NCBI RefSeq assembly: GCF_954871325.1
Contig: NC_088777.1
Location: 44,989,366 to 45,053,365 of the forward strand
Reading direction: 5' to 3'
DNA from: Gordionus sp. m RMFG-2023
Lineage: Eukaryota > Nematomorpha > Gordioida > Chordodea > Parachordodidae
Length of the DNA: 64,000 bases
The notes under the pieces were generated by a model. The model saw only the letters and a program-made list of their open reading frames with translations. It did no database searches and had not been told where the DNA came from. The position numbers and the translations under genes are program-made. Positions 37,401-48,132 of the stretch are shown piece by piece (position 1 is the first letter of the stretch; every line of letters begins with the position of its first letter).

Positions 37401-37760
37401 TATTGTTGATTTTTCTATATAATTATTTTACATATGTTACTTACTATGGGGAAAAAGAATTTTTTTTTGAGAATATTTCGGTAAATTTTAGTTATGTTGC
37501 CTTTATCAAAACAGTTTACATTTGTAAACCATTTTATTTGACGGAAATTCATAGTATAAAAACCATACGTAAAATGGTTATGAGATACTACTTATTACCA
37601 TAATATATATATATTTTTCGAACTAGATAAATTGAACATTTTGGTGCAAAAATTGATTTTGTGCATACCCGAAGAAATAACACCGGAATCTATGACAGAC
37701 GAACTGCAAGGGATCGAAAATGAAAATGCCAAAATCGTTCAAGAATTTAAATTTGAATAA
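28017..37760 (+). CDS. y+LAT-type amino-acid transporter (SLC7A6/SLC7A7-like), seven exons located, incomplete
   Basis: Exons placed: 28017-28437, 28481-28606, 30049-30148, 34027-34123, 35391-35540, 37156-37248 and 37627-37760. Joined phases agree wherever neighbouring exons were both found. The protein starts in the cytosol and enters TM1 with GSGIF at 26-30. It has [16 protein letters not shown], a Cys at about 125 in the TM3-TM4 loop where y+LAT proteins bond to SLC3A2 (4F2hc), then LLTFINC and GQGHTENF as in human y+LAT1, and [13 protein letters not shown] and GLPVYF later. Family members exchange cationic and neutral amino acids at the plasma membrane. About 85 residues between exons 3 and 4 and about 30 after RPIK were not found. 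I cannot separate SLC7A6 from SLC7A7 or LAT-type relatives with certainty. Confidence 0.87.
28481..28606 (+). CDS. y+LAT transporter, exon 2
   Basis: It follows a 43-bp intron with acceptor TTCTTTAG. It encodes [11 protein letters not shown] through GMVALGQ. The donor GTTCAT is weak, but it gives the right phase and the Q-G-H junction expected from y+LAT1 (GQG). Confidence 0.85.
29459..29540. repeat. Palindromic repeat with GCGAATTCGC core, copy 1
   Basis: The right arm TATACTTCGCGGCGAATTCG followed by CGCTAACTATGAATGCAAGG matches, allowing substitutions, both arms of the copy near 33.3 kb. The left arm is mostly lost here. Confidence 0.5.
30049..30148 (+). CDS. y+LAT transporter, exon 3
   Basis: Acceptor TTTATTTAG, donor GTAAAT. 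It encodes [12 protein letters not shown] then [11 protein letters not shown]. The final TG begins a Trp codon, matching the family block ALYSALFSYSGW. Confidence 0.85.
30527..30666. repeat. hAT-like MITE, family B, perfect 8-bp target duplication
   Basis: The ends are CAGAGACCTTCAGG and CTGCAGGTCTCTG. Flanking ATTTTTAA occurs at 30519-30526 and 30667-30674, 8 of 8. This 140-bp copy is the best-defined member of the family. Confidence 0.82.
31945..32170. repeat. hAT-like palindromic MITE, family A
   Basis: It runs from TAGTATTGTTAAACGGCTAG to CGTTTAACAACACTA with all the internal family blocks. It overlaps a 63-codon open frame at 31928-32119, which is therefore not a gene. No clean target duplication was seen. 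Confidence 0.8.
33283..33380. repeat. Palindromic repeat with GCGAATTCGC core, copy 2
   Basis: The left arm CATTTACAGTTAGAACGAAT and the right arm GCGAATTCGCGCTATCTGTG are complementary around a short AT spacer. The same arm occurs near 29.5 kb, so it is a small foldback repeat family. Confidence 0.55.
34027..34123 (+). CDS. y+LAT transporter, exon after the unlocated segment
   Basis: The acceptor GATCAG leaves one base that completes an Arg codon. It encodes [20 protein letters not shown] then [12 protein letters not shown], matching FFVGSREGHLP and FTPVPSLLF of y+LAT1. The donor GTAAAA follows in phase 0. Confidence 0.87.
34231..34592. repeat. Palindromic MITE-like element, about 360 bp
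   Basis: The left end AGGTATATATATGTTAGCGT and the right end ACGCTAACATATATAATACC are complementary. Inner blocks TTCAACTTTAAAT and ATTTAAAGTTGAA also pair. It lies in a y+LAT intron. A half copy sits at 23040-23235. Confidence 0.75.
35153..35338. repeat. hAT-like palindromic MITE, family A, 52 bp upstream of a transporter exon
   Basis: The ends are TAGTGTTGTTAACGGC and CGTTTATAACGACACTA. CTTGTATTTA occurs on both sides (35140-35149 and 35339-35348), consistent with a target duplication, with three extra bases before the left end. The transporter exon begins at 35391. Confidence 0.8.
35391..35540 (+). CDS. y+LAT transporter, exon with RPIKV
   Basis: 50 codons, phase 0 at both ends, acceptor AATTTCAG, donor GTGAGA. 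It encodes [11 protein letters not shown], then [20 protein letters not shown] and PRPIK, the conserved TM9-TM10 region of LAT proteins. Confidence 0.88.
35584..35941. repeat. hAT-like MITE, family B, long copy
   Basis: It begins CAGAAACCGGC, ends CTGCAGGTCTTAC, and contains GGCC and GGGCCTGG words. The flanks ATTTATAT and ATATATAT agree in 7 of 8 bases but are low-complexity. It lies within a transporter intron. Confidence 0.6.
35982..36180. repeat. hAT-like palindromic MITE, family A
   Basis: It runs from TAGCATTGTTAAACAGTCCG to CGAGCCATTTAACAACACTA with the family centre (GCTCATTGATAGCA; CAATCTATTAGCC). No clean target duplication was seen. Confidence 0.78.
37156..37248 (+). CDS. y+LAT transporter, penultimate exon (GLPVYF)
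   Basis: The acceptor is TTTTAAG. The exon starts two bases into a codon and encodes [19 protein letters not shown] then [11 protein letters not shown], matching the family block LSGLPVYF..W.NKP. It leaves one base for the next exon. Confidence 0.87.
37627..37760 (+). CDS. y+LAT transporter, last exon
   Basis: The acceptor CTAG completes an Asp codon. It encodes [16 protein letters not shown], the amphipathic C-terminal helix seen in LAT proteins (QK...VVYPE), then an acidic tail, stopping at TAA 37758-37760. Confidence 0.87.
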
Positions 37761-39641
37761 TAGCCGTGTCTAATTAATACTAAAAAATTTTTATACTCAT
37801 ATATCAAATTGGTTCTATTATGATCAAATACTTAACAATAATATTTTTTTATGCAATTTATATAAAGCAATCATAAAAAATTATATATATTTTTAAATAG
37901 GAGTAGAAATAAATAAATTTTTTTATATTGTTCATTTTTATCTTTCAATTTTACTTATATATTAAAATCAAATAAATTTGTAGCTTTCATATTTTAAAAA
38001 TATATTAAATAAATTATGTTATTGGTTTTTTTAACTGTTATTTGTTATTTTAATAATTATCAATACTAAAAAAAAAATTATTTCAAAATCTTTAAATTAA
38101 CCAAAGGCGGTAGGCGTCTTATGTTGAAGCTACTAAAAGGGCTAAGAGAAGTAGCAAAAGCATAAGATGAAATATATTAGATTACCATCACATATAAGTG
38201 TTTGTGCTCGATGCCCCCCCCCCCGAAAAGATGAAACAGGATAAATGAATGGAAATAAAAATAACGATATTGTGCAGGAGTGTCTTTGTGGTAATTACCG
38301 ATACATTAAATTAATTTAATGAACCATGATAGGTAAGGTGTTATAGAAACATGGTTTTATATGTATCAGAGTTGGCTATATTAATCTCCGATAGAATATA
38401 AATGGGGAGATGGAGGCGAGGGTATTAAAATGGATATCAGAGGTGTTAGTAGAAAACACCATAAGGCGATCTTATAAAAAATCTAAACGTGGTTTCATTC
38501 AACACAAAATAGGTTGCAAATAGAGTAAAGGTCGTTTGGCCGTACCAAAAGAATAGAGTCGAATAATATAAACAGAAATAGTCAAAAATTGTAAAGAATA
38601 TTTGGAAAGGGGTAGAATATTCTAACTTAAAGGGTACAAGTTTTTCTTTAAAATTTGACAAGAAGTGGTTTCCTCTTCTGAATATTTTCAAAAGGTTTGC
38701 TCCGGTTTTTAAAAATTATAAAAAAGATTCTCGTTGAAAACTCATTCAATAAGCAATTTAAAAGCCTGTCGAAATATTTATATACTAAATAAATCCTATA
38801 AGATGCATAACTAATTTTTTTGAACAATATATTCAAAATTAATTCAATACATATTAGGACCATTGTTGGTTTCTTGAAAACTTTTAGAAAAGTTCCAGTG
38901 TCGGAATATTTTGCCCACGCAAACGAGGTAGCGGGTGGAGCAGCGGTCCTGGGCCGTCAAAATTAGGCTATTTTATGGGCAACCGAATTTTGCTTTTCTT
39001 ATTCCTTTTAAAGTGAGTTGTAATTTAAAAAAATATAAATACTATCGAAGTTATGCTATAAATACTGTTAACGCTACTTTAAATAAAATAGCGCGCGATA
39101 GCTATTATATCTTAAATGTAGGGTAGCATTTTTATAGGTATTTTAAAAAACATGTCTACATTTTTTTTCCCTTTAAATAAAGGTGGGCAAATAAATAAAA
39201 TATTACAGCCCCAATTATATATATTTTTTATAATTAATATATTTTATTTGCTTTTAAGAGAAGATGTCTCAACGTTTTCATCTAGCAAATATAACAACTT
39301 TTTTTCCACCAAAAACATTCTTAGTTAGACTAAATCCTCCCTCAACTGGAATACTGGATGAGATAGGGATATTAAATTTTATGAATAGTGTTTTTTAAGA
39401 GGGAACTATTTAAATATTGCGCTGATGTGAGGTGATCAAAAAATTTGTTATATATATAATCAATTTATTTTATCATCCTTATCATGAAATAGTTCGAAAA
39501 CCAATTTTCTTTAGAAAAATAAAGGGTAAAATGCATATAAATTAAATCAAATTTAACTATTTCCGAAACTTATTCAATATAAATCTCAAGCTACCCATCC
39601 TTGTTTTGCCTTTTCCTAAATAAAATATCTAATTTAAATAT
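37761..39641. other. Intergenic 3' of the transporter, no gene recognised
   Basis: AT-rich DNA with a poly-C tract near 38214-38224. A less AT-rich patch at 38390-38720 has minus-strand frames of 70-80 codons and no recognisable motif. Confidence 0.4.
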
Positions 39642-39649
39642 ATATATAT

Positions 39650-39838
39650 CAGAGACATCTTAAGAGGTACCATTTACACGGCCTGGCCCGAATTTAAAAA
39701 ATATTTAGACTCTCCCGGTTCGAATTATTTTCGGTATAATATATTTTTTTAATAAAGTATAATGGCGATTCGTAATATTCGGCCCGGGTCCGGTAGTTAA
39801 ATTTTTTTTTTATTTTATGTCAAGTCTGTACGTCTCTG
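39650..39838. repeat. hAT-like MITE, family B
   Basis: The ends are CAGAGACATC and GTACGTCTCTG with GGCCTGGCCCG and GGCCCGGGTCCGG words inside. ATATATAT flanks both sides, which is compatible with an 8-bp target duplication but low-complexity. Confidence 0.68.
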
Positions 39839-40154
39839 ATATATATATTTAAAATTATGAATAAGATGTCATCTTCCAAAAGTTGAAAGGATTTGAAAAA
39901 TTTTATTTTTCGCAAAAAATTTACTACCGGTAACTAATTACTTCAACAATACTAATATTTACTATACTATATTGCATAAATATTACCTACTTTTTATTGG
40001 GACATTTTTTAATGGGACCGCCAAATAATTTTCGGTCCGGGACTCCAAAAGTATAGCACAACCTTACTTAGATTTGAACTGGCTCCACTTCAAACTCCGT
40101 ATCTTCCTTCAAGTATACAATAAAATCTGTATAATTTGGGCACAGCGTTAGGAA

Positions 40155-40364
40155 TAGTGTTGTTAAATGGCTCGATTTTTTAAAATGGCGAATTCAATTA
40201 TTTAGTCAGAAAATTATTGCCTAAGCCTCAAGTTGCTAATAGGTATTCAAACCTTTGTATCATCCACGAGAAAGATCTTCAGGTTCGCTTATAATTTTCT
40301 GGATTAAATATCAAGTTTGCCGTTTTTAAAAAATTGGCACAAATCGAGCCGATTATCAACACTA
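40155..40364. repeat. hAT-like palindromic MITE, family A, first of an adjoining pair
   Basis: It runs from TAGTGTTGTTAAATGGCTCG to GAGCCGATTATCAACACTA. Its last bases form part of the target duplication of the next copy. Confidence 0.78.
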
Positions 40365-40369
40365 ATTAG

Positions 40370-40592
40370 TAGTGTCGTTAAACGGCTCGTTTTGAGCCGA
40401 TTTTAAAAAACGGCTAACTCAATATTCCATCCAGAAAAATATTACGCAAGCCTGAAGATTTTGCTCATAGAAGGAACAAAGGTCTAAACATATATTAACG
40501 AAATCTCGAGGCTTAAGCGTAATTTTTCTGGCTAAAACATTGAGTTAGCCGTTTTAGAAAATCGGCTCAAAATAAGCCTTTTAACAACACTA
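40370..40592. repeat. hAT-like palindromic MITE, family A, perfect 8-bp target duplication
   Basis: It starts TAGTGTCGTTAAACGGCTCG and ends TTTTAACAACACTA. Flanking CTAATTAG is at 40362-40369 and 40593-40600, 8 of 8. The element is nearly one continuous palindrome, for example CTGAAGATTTTGCTCATAGA against the complement of TATTAACGAAATCTCGAGG. Confidence 0.87.
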
Positions 40593-40600
40593 CTAATTAG

Positions 40601-41695
40601 GACCAAGATTTTTAACTTAGACCGTAAATTACCAATACTACTGGTAGTTAATAGGGATTGTGGGACTAAATCTTTATCAAGAGTTGGCCGAATTATAAAG
40701 AGCTCAAATTCGACAAGTTTTACTATATAAAAAAAAAATTTAAATCTTCATTATTTCAATTTTATGGTATTATGCCTAATTCTTCTTAATAATTAGATTT
40801 TGAAAAATAAAATCCATCCATAAGATTTTTATTTAACTAGAAAAAATATTTCATATATTGCGGCGTCCAAAATCTTTTTTGGAGAATTCGAAAAGTTTTT
40901 AAACTTTCAGAAGTTTGAAAAAATTTTAATGTAATCGTATGTTAAATTTTTAAAATTTTCTAGAATTATATTTTGGTCATTTTTGATTTTTATATTTAAA
41001 AAAAAAAAGAAGATAATTTCTTATTTTCCGATAAAGTTTCATTACGATCTAATTTTTTGATATTTTGGACATAGCCTAAGAAGGTGAAATATCATCTTTA
41101 CTCTTTTAATATTTCCGCCTATGTAAGATTAAACCAGAACTAAAATAAAAATTTTTGCATTTTGATCAGAAATTTTATATTTCACTCTATAGCAAAATGT
41201 AATTAATTGTTAAATGACTAAATCAAATATTATTAATAATAATTTATGCAATGTTTGTTATACACGTAATTTATGTATTATTAAGAATATTTTAATGATT
41301 TTTTTTATTTATAATTCACTTATAAATCCATGAAAAATGACAATACTGTCTTATAACCAAAATTGTAGAAGTCAAAAATCTCATAAATCTTTTCAACATA
41401 ATCATACATTGTACTGACCTTTAAAATCACCTTTAAGTATATATTATCCAAAAAATTTAGTCAAAAAACAACTATTAAATTTTTTTTATGTCATTTATAC
41501 GCGATTCACTTTGACAATAAAATTTGACAACTTAATTTATAATATATTTATTTATACCTTCTTTTTTTAAAATATAAAATATAACGAAATATGCCCTTTT
41601 TATTTAAGTTAAATTTAATTTACAAAATTGGGATTTTCAAAATTTTTTCTTATACGTTATAAATATATGTTTTAATAGCATTCATTTTTTAGAAA
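40601..41695. other. Intergenic, no gene recognised
   Basis: AT-rich sequence without a frame over 60 codons or a clear repeat boundary. Confidence 0.4.
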
Positions 41696-41703
41696 ATATT
41701 AAT

Positions 41704-41884
41704 CAGAGACCTGCATACCCGGCCTGGCTTATACGGGCCGAGCCGTATATTTTAAATAAAATTTTTAAATCTCCATTGCTATCTATAAAAATAAATAAAA
41801 TAATATAAAACCGAGCCGGGCCGAAAAATTATTTTAAAATAAATCCAGGCCGGGCCATGCAAATGGTACCTCTGCATGTGTCAG
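41704..41884. repeat. hAT-like MITE, family B
   Basis: It begins CAGAGACCTGCATACC and ends with a worn GCATGTGTCAG. The flanks ATATTAAT (41696-41703) and TTATTAAT (41885-41892) agree in 7 of 8 bases. The interior is rich in GGCC words. Confidence 0.72.
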
Positions 41885-44800
41885 TTATTAATAATAAAAA
41901 CCTGAAGAAAAAAAAATAAAGATTCATACAAATATATTATGATCTTCACAATTATTATTGTGAACTGTGCCAATAAATTAGTAAAACAAATTCAAAAATA
42001 AATAATAAATATCGTGAATCGAGATATAAGAGTAAATTCATTGGTCTGCATAGAAAGATTTTACAAACAAAAACAGTCCATCCATAAAATAAAAACCTCA
42101 ATATTTGGTCGAAAATAGACACATGTCTAGGTCTAACACGAGACTCGTAAATACCTAAGTCTAGCCCAATACAAAAGAATCTGTATTAAGTACCCGACCA
42201 TCTACAGATATTCATTCTTAGTTTAAAGTTGTGATTCTATTTGCAACTTATATTTTATTTCTATAATATTTTTACCATGGGAGAATATGGAAATCCTTTA
42301 CCGTCTACAGAATAAAATTTGTGTAGATTTATTGTGTTAATACTTTGAATTAATTGTTTTTTTATATATTTAATAAATTGAATTTCATAAATTGACACAA
42401 AAATCTTCTAAGCAATCATTTAAGCTTATTGGAAATATAGATGAAGGTGTGGAAGCACATTCGAATGACCTGAACCTTAGAAATCTTTCCTATATTAGAC
42501 AATTGAGATATTCGAGGCTTATGTTATAACTATAACTTACCAAATGGCATAGTGGCTATAAACGAATGGATCGTCATATCCATGCTTGATGAGTAAACGC
42601 GTTTCTTTTTTTATGACGAACGCGTTCGTTTTTTACGTTCGTTAAATTTTAGAAAATATTTTTATTCATTTTAAAATAAAAAATATTAATTCAAATTTTT
42701 TTAAGAAAATCAGTTGTTTTTATCACAATGTGCAAAATTATTTTTTCACTCAATAGTCGAGTTATAACTTCTTTTTTTTTTGTGCTGACCATGACTAGGA
42801 TAAAAAGATTATTATTTTATAGACCGAAATATTTATTATTTCATTTACCTCTTACAGAAGAAGGTCGATATTTATATTTGGGGTAAAATATTTACATAAA
42901 GAAAAATTACAAATTAAGATTTTCCCACCCATTTAGACTAGCATTATCGGGATCTTTATGACCAATAATGAAAAAGTTAGGGGTTGGGGCCCAGCTAAAA
43001 TGAGAGATTTTTAGAGAATCACGTTCACTTTATTATGGTGAATACAACGACCAAAGATTTTTAAGCAAGCGAGAACGACCAAGGATATCGATCCGACGTA
43101 CTGCAACTGTTACAATTATGATATAAAACCAAGCCTGTAAACAGGCGAAAAATGGGGTATAATGTCAAAATCTACTATAACAACAACGCCCTGTTGATGG
43201 GGAGAAATGGTGGCAAAGGCAACGAGTTTAATACTCTCAATGACCATCTTCAAGGCTTAGTCTTTCTAAATAAAAAACAAACAATGATAATCCCAATTCT
43301 ACCATCTTGTTTATATAAAGGCGACTAGGCGAATACCAAAAAGGTTTTAGCTAAAATTTTAATGAAAAAAAGGGTAGTTTAATTAGAGGGTTCGAACAGT
43401 AAGAATAAGAGCAAATTACAGATTTAGTCATGAAATGAAAATGTTGATGTTTTTTAATATGGAATAAGGAAATAATTTAAAATTGAGTAGACTTTCATGA
43501 GATAGGGAGAACATAAAATTGTCCAATTGAAATATAACGAATCAAAATTTTGACCCCAGATTGATATTTCACTTATGATAAAATTTTTATTAAGTTTTTG
43601 AAGGGTTTCACTAAATATGATTAAGCTATTGAATAACAATAACTAAAATAAAAGCTTTAAATTAATTTGATTCGGAGATATATAACATATTTAATTGGGG
43701 GTCCCTACAAATCCTACCTTTTTCTCTCGTGTTATATTTTCCCATCTTTGGATATGGTAACTTAATTTGAGACCTTATTTGAATCTTTATCACATTATTT
43801 CTATCGCGAACTCCAAAAAATACATATGAATTAATATATGTATTATGAAATATAGCATAAAATTAACATAATGGATAATGTTAAGAATGGGCAGTATTTT
43901 TCTTTATTTTTAATCTTCCATACATCATTCCGTTCCTTCCTATCTTTTTATTTCTGCCTTCCTTTCTCCCTCCTTTATTCAGCTTACTGTTGCTTTTTCA
44001 CTTCTTTTCCCAATCTCCTTTTTTTTTAACATGGCTCTTAAATTTTTATAATTTACAACCTTATTTTTAAAATTTCAAAAACTTTTTAAAAAAAATATCT
44101 ATTTTCAAATACAAAAAAAATAAATAAAATAATTTAACTCATCTATTAAATAATGTCACATAATTTTAAGCACAAAGATGAATAAATCAGACATCGCTTT
44201 AAAATTTATCCTTTTTCATCTTATCCCTTTCTTTGTATAGTATTTTTACCATACCTATAAAAGATGAACTTTTTAAAAAAATTTATAAAATAAAATTGTA
44301 ATAGCTATTTATTTTTAAAAAAAAATGACAAAAGTATTTTATAAATATTTGTCAAGAAACGCAAAAACATTTAAGAAATATAATGATGGTAATAACTAAT
44401 AACACATTTTTTTTTACAAGCCGAAGTAAAGTTTATGATTATAGTATAGAAAAAAAAAATATATATCTTAAATTAAGTTATAAAATAAATTGCTATAATT
44501 ATTATAAAGTAATAATTACGAATTTGTCTAATATACTGTAAAAAAAAATTATTTATTTTTTATACCTCGAGGTCGGTTTATTTCGCCATTTTTTTTTTTA
44601 CTTTACCGACGAAAAGATCAAAAAATAAGGACAATAATACTAATATGTAATAAAAAAAATATATAAAATATTTTATAGATGAATGCGCCAGAATTTATTC
44701 TCAAAATATTTAGGGGTAAAAAAGGGGGTACATTAAATATTTATTTATTAAATATGCTCATCATCATTCACTGGTAGCAAATTTATTTTATCCACACTGC

Positions 44801-46335
44801 AACATTGTTCAATGTCGTGCCATCTGCTGAATCAGGTAAAGAAAAAAAAAACTATTCTTAAAGATAGCGGGCCGATGCATGAATGGAATATTCAAAACAA
44901 ATTGTTTTTAATATAGTAAAAAAAAAATGTTATGATACTCTTTTTTTATGAGATATGACAATTAAATTTAATTAATAGCGTTCGAAGGAAATAATGATGA
45001 CCATAGCCATCAAACAGGCCCTTGCAAGCTAGGCAGGGTCTCTGGGTCGCAAACATTAGACTAATTTATTAAAAATTAAAATGTATAAAATAAACATAAT
45101 ATTATCTAATTCGGTCATTTATTTAAACTATAAAATAATACTCCATTCATATTCTAACCGGCTCATTCGCGAATGGAACCTTGGTCGTTAATTTTGCCAA
45201 ATTCATCTGCCATCGCGAAAAGTCTTAGAACGGCTCTGCATTGCTGTTTTCACCAATGAAAGAAGAGGAAAAATGTAGGAGAATTTTTTATAGAATTGTT
45301 TTGGTTCTCTAATAAACTTAACCTTTAAGAGCTAGGAATTGGGGGTAATTAATAATATACCTTTCATAATTTCATATAAACGATATATTTTTTGAAACTC
45401 TAAAAGATTTTCATTTACAATTTTTAATTGAAATGTCAAAAATCACATATTCTTAAGAATTCTTACATCAACAGCAACACCCTCATAATAAATAACATCT
45501 TATTTAATTTATTCTATACAATGCCTCAGATTATTAAAGAAAAAATGAGCATTATCATCCGAGCCAAATGGCTATCAGAGATGAATTTCTCTTTCTCTTA
45601 TTATTTTTTTTTAGTGATACAAAACAAATTGATCAATTGAAATATAAGATTGCATTATTAATATTATATAAAAAAAATGATTCATTAAACATATGAAAAA
45701 AATTGAATTTTAATGATGTTACATTTAAATTTTGGAAAGTCTTCCTCGTTGTGTATTGATTATTGTTCTTTAATTGAATGAACTTAGATAACTTATACTT
45801 TTATTTATTTTTTTTAACAAATTCGATAAAATTATAAGGTTAATATTTTATTCTCATGTAAGTGTAAAATATTATATAATGATAATATATTATAAATATA
45901 CGATAGGGGAAGACAAATGATAAAATATTAAAAATATTCACCTTATAATCTCTTTTTTATACACTTAAACTTAATGTTAGTAATAATGTATTTTTTTTAA
46001 AAAAAAAAATAAATACTATATTTTATAAATAATTGACAAAAGGAATATTTAGCTTATGAAGAAAAAAAACCCATTTAATACAAAAATATATTAATTTTTT
46101 TTTAATAGTTATAATTAAAATTTAAAATTTTTTGGCATAAATTTTCTTTCGTTTCCATTTTATTTATGGTACTCTATAAACTTAAAAATTTTATACTATT
46201 TATAAGTGAATCATTTCAAAAAAATGTGAAATTTAAGAATGTACATCAATAATATAAGCAAAATTAAATAATCGTTAAAACATTATCAGAACTTTTAAGC
46301 GTCATCTAAGGAATTTTTTCTTATATGTTAATGGT
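41885..46335. other. Intergenic 5' of the glycosyltransferase, no gene recognised
   Basis: About 4.4 kb of AT-rich DNA. A less AT-rich patch at 42950-43260 shows no readable protein. Short frames at 43454-43639 (minus) and 45428-45640 (plus) have no recognisable motif or splice context. Confidence 0.4.
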
Positions 46336-48132
46336 ATGATAATTTTGAAATCGTCCGTAATCTTAAAATTTTTGCTAATTCTTTCGGCTACCGTATTATT
46401 TTGGTGCAATCTGATATCCTCTAATCTTAAATGGAGACCTTATCTATATAAATGTCAAAATACAAGCTGGATTTACACATCTAGATTCATACCACTAAAT
46501 TTACTTTCAACCCTAAAGTGCAGTTACGGAAAAGATAAATTAGGTTTAGGTTGGACCATTTTTGCAAAATATGAGCGTTGCTATAATCCCAGCAAAAGCA
46601 ATTCTTCTATTGGATTTAAATCGTCTGGTGGGAACAACAGCAATCAGTTGAAATCAAATGCTAATTCCGCCATTGGCGATAATCCATTAATAGGACAGGA
46701 AAAGTCTACGTCTTCCAATAGGATTGATCCGCTCTACTATAATAGATACGAGGAAAATGATTATTCAAATTTTTCTAGCACTGTCTCATCACTCGAAGAT
46801 ACATATTTTACGGACGAATTATTCGTGCCATCCTCAAAATATTATCACCCGTCCGATAACCTAAATGACTCCACGAATAGTATTACCAATTTTATACAAA
46901 ATGTAAGCGAAAGGAAGAACATTTCCATTAGAGATTCATTATCTTCACCCAACCAATCAGAATTGATTAACAACTATACATTTATCATTAATTCTGCTTT
47001 TTCCGATCCAATGATAACCTTCGCCCAACGAGGTAAGTACCGAATAATGATGGACTTATTTCCAGCCATCAAAAACTCTTTTCCTCGCAATGATTATAAA
47101 GAAGAGAAATTATTTAACGCCGTAACTATAGCTACCCATAGTACTCCCATGTATTTATCTCATCTAGTCCCCATGTCTTCTAGTTGGCAGGGCCCCATTT
47201 CTGTCGCAATTTATTGTCCTTGTGACGAAGATTTTTTTATTTGCGTCAACACAATAATTTCATTGAGAGTGTGTCACAAACCAGTCTACGATTACGTCTC
47301 GTTTCACATATTTTATCACGCCAATCACGAACCTTTTTACGATTTGCAGCAGTTACAACTACTGAGGAACAAATATTTGAATAATATATATGGTTTAGAA
47401 GAAAAAATATTGTGCCCGGACATAATGGATCATATAAAACAATTTGACAAAGATACCTATAAATATGGTAAAAAATTGACAAATATTTGGAATTTTCGGC
47501 AAAACTTTATGAAATCAGAGATGAAGGATGATCATATAAAAGTTGAAACAAACGACGAATTAAATCTATCGGATTTTAAATTGTACCCAATTAACATGGC
47601 GCGCAATATAGCCCGTTTAGCTTCGAAAACTCATTACATTTTTACTTTAGACATCGAATTTTTGCCGAGTAATAATTTGATGTCGCTATTTTTGGATTTT
47701 ATTAGAAATAGCGTTCACGATTACAAAATGGATAAAACTAAGAAAAATAGAATTCAATCCGTTTTCCCGAAGTTATCAGGCCAAAAAAATTCTAAAATGT
47801 CTAAAAACTATATTTCCAAACTTCCTAAAGTGTTCGTAATCCCTGCCTTCGAAGTAAAAATGAATTATGAAAGGCCACAAAATAAAACGGAGCTTTTGAG
47901 ATTATTGAAAACCGGGATAGCCATCCCTTTTCATCGCAAACGCTGTGCCGCATGCCACATAATTCCTAACTTCAATAAGTTCTTACGAAATACTGGCAAT
48001 GGTAGCTTTTTGGAAGTTCTTTCAATTACAAAATGGATACCACCTTACTGGGAGCCCATTTTTATCAGCTCTAATCAGGACCCGCTTTACGATGAACGTT
48101 TCAAGGGATACGGTCGAAACAAAATACAGATG
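46336..48132 (+). CDS. B4GAT1: B4GAT1-like glucuronyltransferase, exon 1
   Basis: 599 codons from the ATG at 46336, ending at GTAATT (48133). It carries the signal anchor, the low-complexity stem and most of the catalytic domain, up to GRNKIQM. Confidence 0.88.

Noticed and set aside
42545-42620. TGGCATAGTGG matches a tRNA box A
   Set aside because: No box B follows at the right distance and no cloverleaf can be formed.
47246-47482. 78-codon minus-strand frame
   Set aside because: It is antisense to the B4GAT1-like catalytic domain, which is clearly the coding strand.
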